Source of the DNA: Sphingomonadaceae bacterium
GTDB taxonomy: Bacteria > Pseudomonadota > Alphaproteobacteria > Sphingomonadales > Sphingomonadaceae
DNA length: 64,000 nt
Direction: 5' to 3'
NCBI GenBank assembly: GCA_947451145.1
Contig: CANFXW010000012.1
Location: 1-64,000 of the forward strand
In this document: piece by piece, positions 60,562 through 64,000 of the stretch
Layout: the number at the start of each line of letters is the position of its first letter
Numbering within the stretch: the stretch's first letter is position 1
Position numbers and translations under genes: made by a program
The notes under the pieces: model-generated
Databases searched by the model: none
What the model saw: the letters and a program-made list of their open reading frames with translations, nothing else
Told to the model about the DNA's origin: nothing

Positions 60562-61116
60562 ATGTTCCAGCAATCCATCTCAACGCCAAACGGCATGCGG
60601 CGGATCACCGTGCTGCAAGGACAGGTGCGGGTCAGCAATGATCCCGGCGTCGAGCTCAGCACTGTACTGGGCAGCTGTGTAGCCTCCTGCCTGTTCGATC
60701 CGGTCGCGATGATTGGGGGCATGAACCACTTTCTGCTCGCCGAACCGCCAGCCAGCCACGTGCCCGGCGAGGTTGACGTGCATTACGGCGTCTATCTGAT
60801 GGAACTGCTGATCAACGAGATGCTGGGCCAAGGGGCAATCAAAAGCCGCATTCGTGCCCACCTTTACGGCGGTGCCAATCTTCGCGCCGGAATGGCGCCG
60901 ATCGGCACGGCCAATGCCACCTTTGCCTGCAGCTTCCTCGATCAGGAACGCATTCCGCTGATGCGCGAGGATCTGGGCAGCAATTGCGCCCGCCGCGTCG
61001 ATTTCCGGCCCGCCACCGGCCAGGTGCGGTGCCGCTCGGTTGAGAACACCCTGGCGCCCGAATTGAAATCCGTAACCCGCACCGACCGCACCGCCGGCGA
61101 TGTCGAACTGTTCTGA
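60562..61116 (+). CDS. cheD: Chemoreceptor glutamine deamidase CheD
   Basis: 184 aa. Catalytic Cys39 in LGSCVASCLFD and His56 in GGMNHFLLAEP, the CheD pair. Deamidates Gln on receptors and, in some bacteria, acts with CheC. No CheC is in the window. Five bases after cheB, before cheY. Confidence 0.92.
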   Translation: MFQQSISTPNGMRRITVLQGQVRVSNDPGVELSTVLGSCVASCLFDPVAMIGGMNHFLLAEPPASHVPGEVDVHYGVYLMELLINEMLGQGAIKSRIRAHLYGGANLRAGMAPIGTANATFACSFLDQERIPLMREDLGSNCARRVDFRPATGQVRCRSVENTLAPELKSVTRTDRTAGDVELF

Positions 61117-61133
61117 CGAAAGCGAGACTACCC

Positions 61134-61505
61134 ATGAGCAAGCCCACACGTATCCTCACCGTTGATGACAGTGCCTCGATGCGGGCGCTGCTGTTGCACG
61201 CGCTCACTTCCAGCGGCTTTGAGGTCGCACAGGCTGATGACGGCATCTCTGCGCTCGAGTGGCTGGCCGTCAACGAAGCCGATGTTGTGATCACCGACAT
61301 CAACATGCCGCGGCTCGATGGTTTCGGCCTGATCGAGCGCCTGCGCGCCGGCAACCGCCACCATGACCGGCCGATTCTGGTGCTCACCACCGAAAGCTCT
61401 GACGAAAAGAAGCAGCGGGCCCGCAATGCCGGAGCAACCGGCTGGATTGTAAAGCCCTTTGATCCGGAAAAGCTCGCCACTGCCGTGCGGCGTGTGGCGC
61501 ATTGA
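61134..61505 (+). CDS. cheY: Chemotaxis response regulator CheY
   Basis: 123 aa, single receiver domain: acidic pair in TVDDSASMR, phospho-acceptor Asp55 (VVITDINMP), conserved Thr in VLTTESS and Lys in WIVKPFD. CheA would phosphorylate it, and it would act on the flagellar motor, whose genes are not in the window. Ribosome site AAAGCGAG is weak. Confidence 0.93.
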   Translation: MSKPTRILTVDDSASMRALLLHALTSSGFEVAQADDGISALEWLAVNEADVVITDINMPRLDGFGLIERLRAGNRHHDRPILVLTTESSDEKKQRARNAGATGWIVKPFDPEKLATAVRRVAH

Positions 61506-61525
61506 GCAGGACAGGGGAGCGAAGA

Positions 61526-61969
61526 ATGTTGCAACGCGAATTCATCACCTTCGAAGTGGGCGGACAGCTGTTCGGCCTCGACATCATGGCGATCCGCGAG
61601 ATCCGCGCATGGACGCCGGTGACCAAGCTGCCGCGCGTGCCGCACTATGTCGCGGGCGTGGTCAACCTGCGCGGCACGGTGCTTCCGGTCGTCGATCTTG
61701 CCGCGCGGCTCGGCTGGAAGGAAACCGAAGCCACCCCCCGGCATGCGATTATCGTCACCCAGGTTGGCGGACAGGCGCGCGGACTGATTGTCGATACGGT
61801 CAGCGATATTGTCACAATCGCCGCCGACGCCCTCCAATCCCCGCCGACGACATCGTGCGATGGCGTTGTCCCCTTCATCGAAGGCCTTGCTGCCATTGAT
61901 GACCAGATGGTGATGGTACTCGATCTCGACAAACTCAACGCCGATGAAATGTTGCCGGAAGCTGCGTGA
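61526..61969 (+). CDS. cheW: Chemotaxis coupling protein CheW
   Basis: 147 aa from ATG 61526 behind GGGGAG; the frame to 61502 overlaps cheY. CheW beta-barrel domain throughout: REFITFEVGGQLFGLDI, HYVAGVVNLRGTVLPVVDLAARLG and IVDTVSDIVTI. It links the MCP to CheA. The following gene begins in the overlapping GTGA of its stop. Confidence 0.93.
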   Translation: MLQREFITFEVGGQLFGLDIMAIREIRAWTPVTKLPRVPHYVAGVVNLRGTVLPVVDLAARLGWKETEATPRHAIIVTQVGGQARGLIVDTVSDIVTIAADALQSPPTTSCDGVVPFIEGLAAIDDQMVMVLDLDKLNADEMLPEAA

Positions 61970-62238
61970 GCGCCATTCCCGCCTTTGTCGACCTTGCCGC
62001 CGTCGCCGATATCCTCGGTGAGCTGGGAAATGAAGTCGAACAGCTCGGTGTCACGCTATGCCTTGATCCGGATGTTGCCTCGCGGCACATCGAAGCGCTT
62101 CAGGCTTTCGATCTGATCGCCCAGAAGCAGCGGGGGCTGGCCGCCTTGCTGCGGGCCGATTGCCCGGTCACGGCGCTGGCTGCGCTGGGGCTCGAGGATC
62201 TGAAGCAGCGGCTGGGATCGCCCTTCGATCGGGAGTAG
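61966..62238 (+). CDS. Small helical protein at the end of the che operon
   Basis: 90 aa; GTG start overlaps the cheW stop. Predominantly helical: LAAVADILGELGNEVEQLG, then ASRHIEALQAFDLIAQKQRGLAALL, and LKQRLG near the end. No family recognised. It is translationally coupled to cheW, so a chemotaxis accessory role is likely. One Cys in a short strand (TLCLDP). Confidence 0.65.
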   Translation: MSAIPAFVDLAAVADILGELGNEVEQLGVTLCLDPDVASRHIEALQAFDLIAQKQRGLAALLRADCPVTALAALGLEDLKQRLGSPFDRE

Positions 62239-62323
62239 GAAATCGGGACGAGGTGCGGCAATTCCGCCCGGATCCCGGAATAATGAATTGACCGCAGGCC
62301 GGTCGCTCCGTCAGAGTCGCGCA

Positions 62324-62746
62324 ATGGATACCGATCGATTGCACGAGATTCTTGCTGCCCACGCCGGGTGCAAGGGTGCCCTGTTGCCGATCCTGCATGA
62401 CATTCAGCACGCATTCGGCTGCATCGATGCCGTTGCCGAAGCTGCAGTGGCCAAGGTACTCAACCTCAGTCGCGCCGAGGTGCATGGCGTGGTGAGCTTT
62501 TATCACGATTTCACGCCGGAGGCCGATCCGCGCCCTTGCATCGAACTTTGCCGGGCAGAGGCCTGTCAGGCGCGCGGCGTTGAGGCGCTGGTCCCGGCTG
62601 CCACCGCTGCCGCTGGCGAGCGGGTAAGGATCAAACCAGTCTATTGCCTCGGCCTGTGCAGCGTTGGCCCTGTGGCCCGACATGGCGAATTACTGCATGC
62701 ACGGCTGGATGAAGCTGCGCTGGTCAAACTGGTGCAGACCGCATGA
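62324..62746 (+). CDS. fdsG: NAD-dependent formate dehydrogenase gamma subunit (NuoE-like)
   Basis: 140 aa from ATG 62324; the longer frame from 62288 lacks a ribosome site. Thioredoxin-like [2Fe-2S] fold of the 24-kDa NuoE family with Cys ligands in LCRAEACQARG and VYCLGLCSVGP, and VVSFYHDFTP. It passes electrons between the 2Fe-2S cluster and the FMN subunit encoded next. The pair matches fdsGB of soluble formate dehydrogenases. Overlaps the next gene by 4 bases. Confidence 0.87.
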   Translation: MDTDRLHEILAAHAGCKGALLPILHDIQHAFGCIDAVAEAAVAKVLNLSRAEVHGVVSFYHDFTPEADPRPCIELCRAEACQARGVEALVPAATAAAGERVRIKPVYCLGLCSVGPVARHGELLHARLDEAALVKLVQTA

Positions 62747-64000
62747 CCGTTGTGCGCATATCGGATGATGCGTTGGCGCTGGCCTGCGGCGCTGACGCTG
62801 TGGCCGCGGTCTTTGCGGCAGCGGGCTGGACGGTCGAGCGGGTGTCGAGCTGGGGGATGCACTGGCTGGAACCACTGGCGGAGGTCAATGGCATTGGTTG
62901 GGGGCCGGTAACGCCGGACCGGGTGGCTGAAATCATCGAGGGCAAGGCTGATGATCTCTGCATCGGCCCGATTGCCGCACATCCCTTCATCACAGGCCAG
63001 CAGCGGCTGACTTTTGCGCGAGCCGGCAAGACGCGGCCACTCAGCCTTGAGGATTATGCCGCCACCGGCGGCTGGACGGGGCTGAATCGTGCGCGCGGAA
63101 TGTCACCGGCAGAGGTGATAGAACAGGTGATCGCCTCGGGCCTGCGCGGCAGGGGCGGGGCCGGATTTCCCGCGGGGATCAAGTGGCGCACCGTTGCGGG
63201 GGCTCCGGGCGAGCAGAAGTATGTCGTCTGCAACGCCGACGAGGGCGACAGCGGCACCTTTGCTGACCGCATGTTGATGGAAGGCGATCCGTTCCAGCTG
63301 ATCGAGGGCATGGCGATTGCCGCCTATGCGGTTGGCGCAGGGCAGGGTTACATCTACGTGCGCAGCGAATATCCGCACGCGATTGCCAAGCTGCGCAAGG
63401 CTATCGATCTGGCGGCTGGCCATATCGCGCCCTTCGCCATTGAAGTGCGCGTCGGGGCAGGGGCCTATGTCTGCGGCGAGGAAACCTCGCTGCTGAACTC
63501 GATCGAGGGCAAGCGCGGTGAAGTGCGCGCCAAGCCGCCGCTTCCGGCGCTGAAGGGGCTGTTCGGCTGCCCGACTGTCGTCAACAATGTTCTGACTTTG
63601 GCGGCTATACCTCATATTTTACATGAGGATGGGGCGAGCCTCTATGACAATCTTGGCATTGCCCGGTCCAAAGGCACCATGCCGATCCAGCTGGCCGGCA
63701 ACATCCGCCATGGCGGGCTTTACGAAACTGCCTTCGGTATCACGCTTAACCGATTGATTTATGAGGTGGGTGGCGGCACGCAATCGGGCCGACCGGTAAA
63801 GGCTGTTCAGGTTGGCGGGCCGCTTGGGGCCTATATTCCGCCGAGCCAGTTTGACCTGCCTTTCGACTATGAGGCCTATGCCGCGGCCAATGCCCTGATC
63901 GGCCACGGCGGTGTGGTGGTGTTCGATGACAGCGCCGACATGGGTGCCCAGGCGCGTTTCGCCATGGAATTCTGCGCGGCGGAAAGCTGCGGCAAGTGCA
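62743..64000 (+). CDS. fdsB: NAD-dependent formate dehydrogenase beta subunit (NuoF-like), 3' end outside window
   Basis: At least 419 aa and cut by the window end. N-terminal thioredoxin-like domain of about 120 residues, then the NuoF-type FMN/NADH domain with GLRGRGGAGFPAGIKW, NADEGDSGTF, YVRSEYP, GAGAYVCGEETSLL, and the start of the 4Fe-4S motif (ESCGKC) at the edge. The fusion of an N-terminal domain with NuoF is typical for FdsB. The catalytic alpha subunit should follow outside. It accepts electrons from formate and reduces NAD+. Confidence 0.9.
   Translation, partial: MTVVRISDDALALACGADAVAAVFAAAGWTVERVSSWGMHWLEPLAEVNGIGWGPVTPDRVAEIIEGKADDLCIGPIAAHPFITGQQRLTFARAGKTRPLSLEDYAATGGWTGLNRARGMSPAEVIEQVIASGLRGRGGAGFPAGIKWRTVAGAPGEQKYVVCNADEGDSGTFADRMLMEGDPFQLIEGMAIAAYAVGAGQGYIYVRSEYPHAIAKLRKAIDLAAGHIAPFAIEVRVGAGAYVCGEETSLLNSIEGKRGEVRAKPPLPALKGLFGCPTVVNNVLTLAAIPHILHEDGASLYDNLGIARSKGTMPIQLAGNIRHGGLYETAFGITLNRLIYEVGGGTQSGRPVKAVQVGGPLGAYIPPSQFDLPFDYEAYAAANALIGHGGVVVFDDSADMGAQARFAMEFCAAESCGKC

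Noticed and set aside
1..64000. CRISPR arrays, insertion sequences, prophage genes
   Set aside because: I saw no regularly spaced repeats, transposase-like or integrase-like proteins, or phage structural genes.

Overview
The window looks like a high-GC chromosome segment of a sphingomonad-type alphaproteobacterium (Novosphingobium/Sphingomonas relatives). This is an inference from three large TonB-dependent receptors beside catabolic operons, a UrcA-family protein, many exported redox enzymes, and the alphaproteobacterial style of the chemotaxis operon. No phage, insertion sequence or CRISPR array is visible.

Region 1 (1-9.4 kb) is an aromatic-compound catabolic island. It holds a leftward FAD aromatic hydroxylase (cut by the window edge), a TetR regulator, and a rightward operon of TonB receptor, cytochrome P450, amidohydrolase/decarboxylase, fumarylacetoacetate-hydrolase-family enzyme, two-domain extradiol dioxygenase and alpha/beta hydrolase. 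Together these give hydroxylation, meta ring cleavage and hydrolysis of the cleavage product. A near-identical 21-bp inverted repeat lies in front of tetR/hydroxylase and in front of the receptor operon, and is the probable TetR operator.

Region 2 (9.9-20 kb) holds an exported flavin amine oxidase with a cytochrome c, a hybrid histidine kinase and LuxR-type response regulator, two RidA-like proteins that both carry signal peptides, a TonB receptor, a second cytochrome c and a UrcA protein. I read this as a possible periplasmic amine-oxidation system: uptake, oxidation to an imine, electrons to cytochrome c, imine hydrolysis by exported RidA.

Region 3 (20.4-39.3 kb) is a plant-glycoside type island around a ROK regulator. 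It has two pairs of GMC oxidoreductase plus gluconate-2-dehydrogenase-subunit-3-like protein, aldose epimerase, PhyH oxygenase, TonB receptor, ThuA-like protein, alpha-L-rhamnosidase-like enzyme, a large exported alpha/beta hydrolase, a nucleoside-hydrolase-like protein and a carboxymuconolactone-decarboxylase-family protein. The combination suggests oxidation of glycosides to 3-keto sugars. A 19-bp palindrome lies between the ROK gene and the TonB receptor.

Region 4 (39.5-48 kb) has an ECF sigma factor/Ser-Thr kinase operon divergent from a small exported protein and an autotransporter with HAF-type repeats, then a nitronate monooxygenase and enoyl-CoA hydratase pair.

Region 5 (48.3-64 kb) has selB and the selenocysteine tRNA, a degenerate HD-GYP protein, a CheB paralogue lacking the catalytic histidine, an OprB-type porin, and a complete chemotaxis operon (MCP-STAS-cheA-cheR-cheB-cheD-cheY-cheW-small ORF). 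The last genes are the start of an NAD-dependent formate dehydrogenase operon (fdsG, fdsB), cut by the window end, which may supply the selenoprotein that explains the selenocysteine genes.
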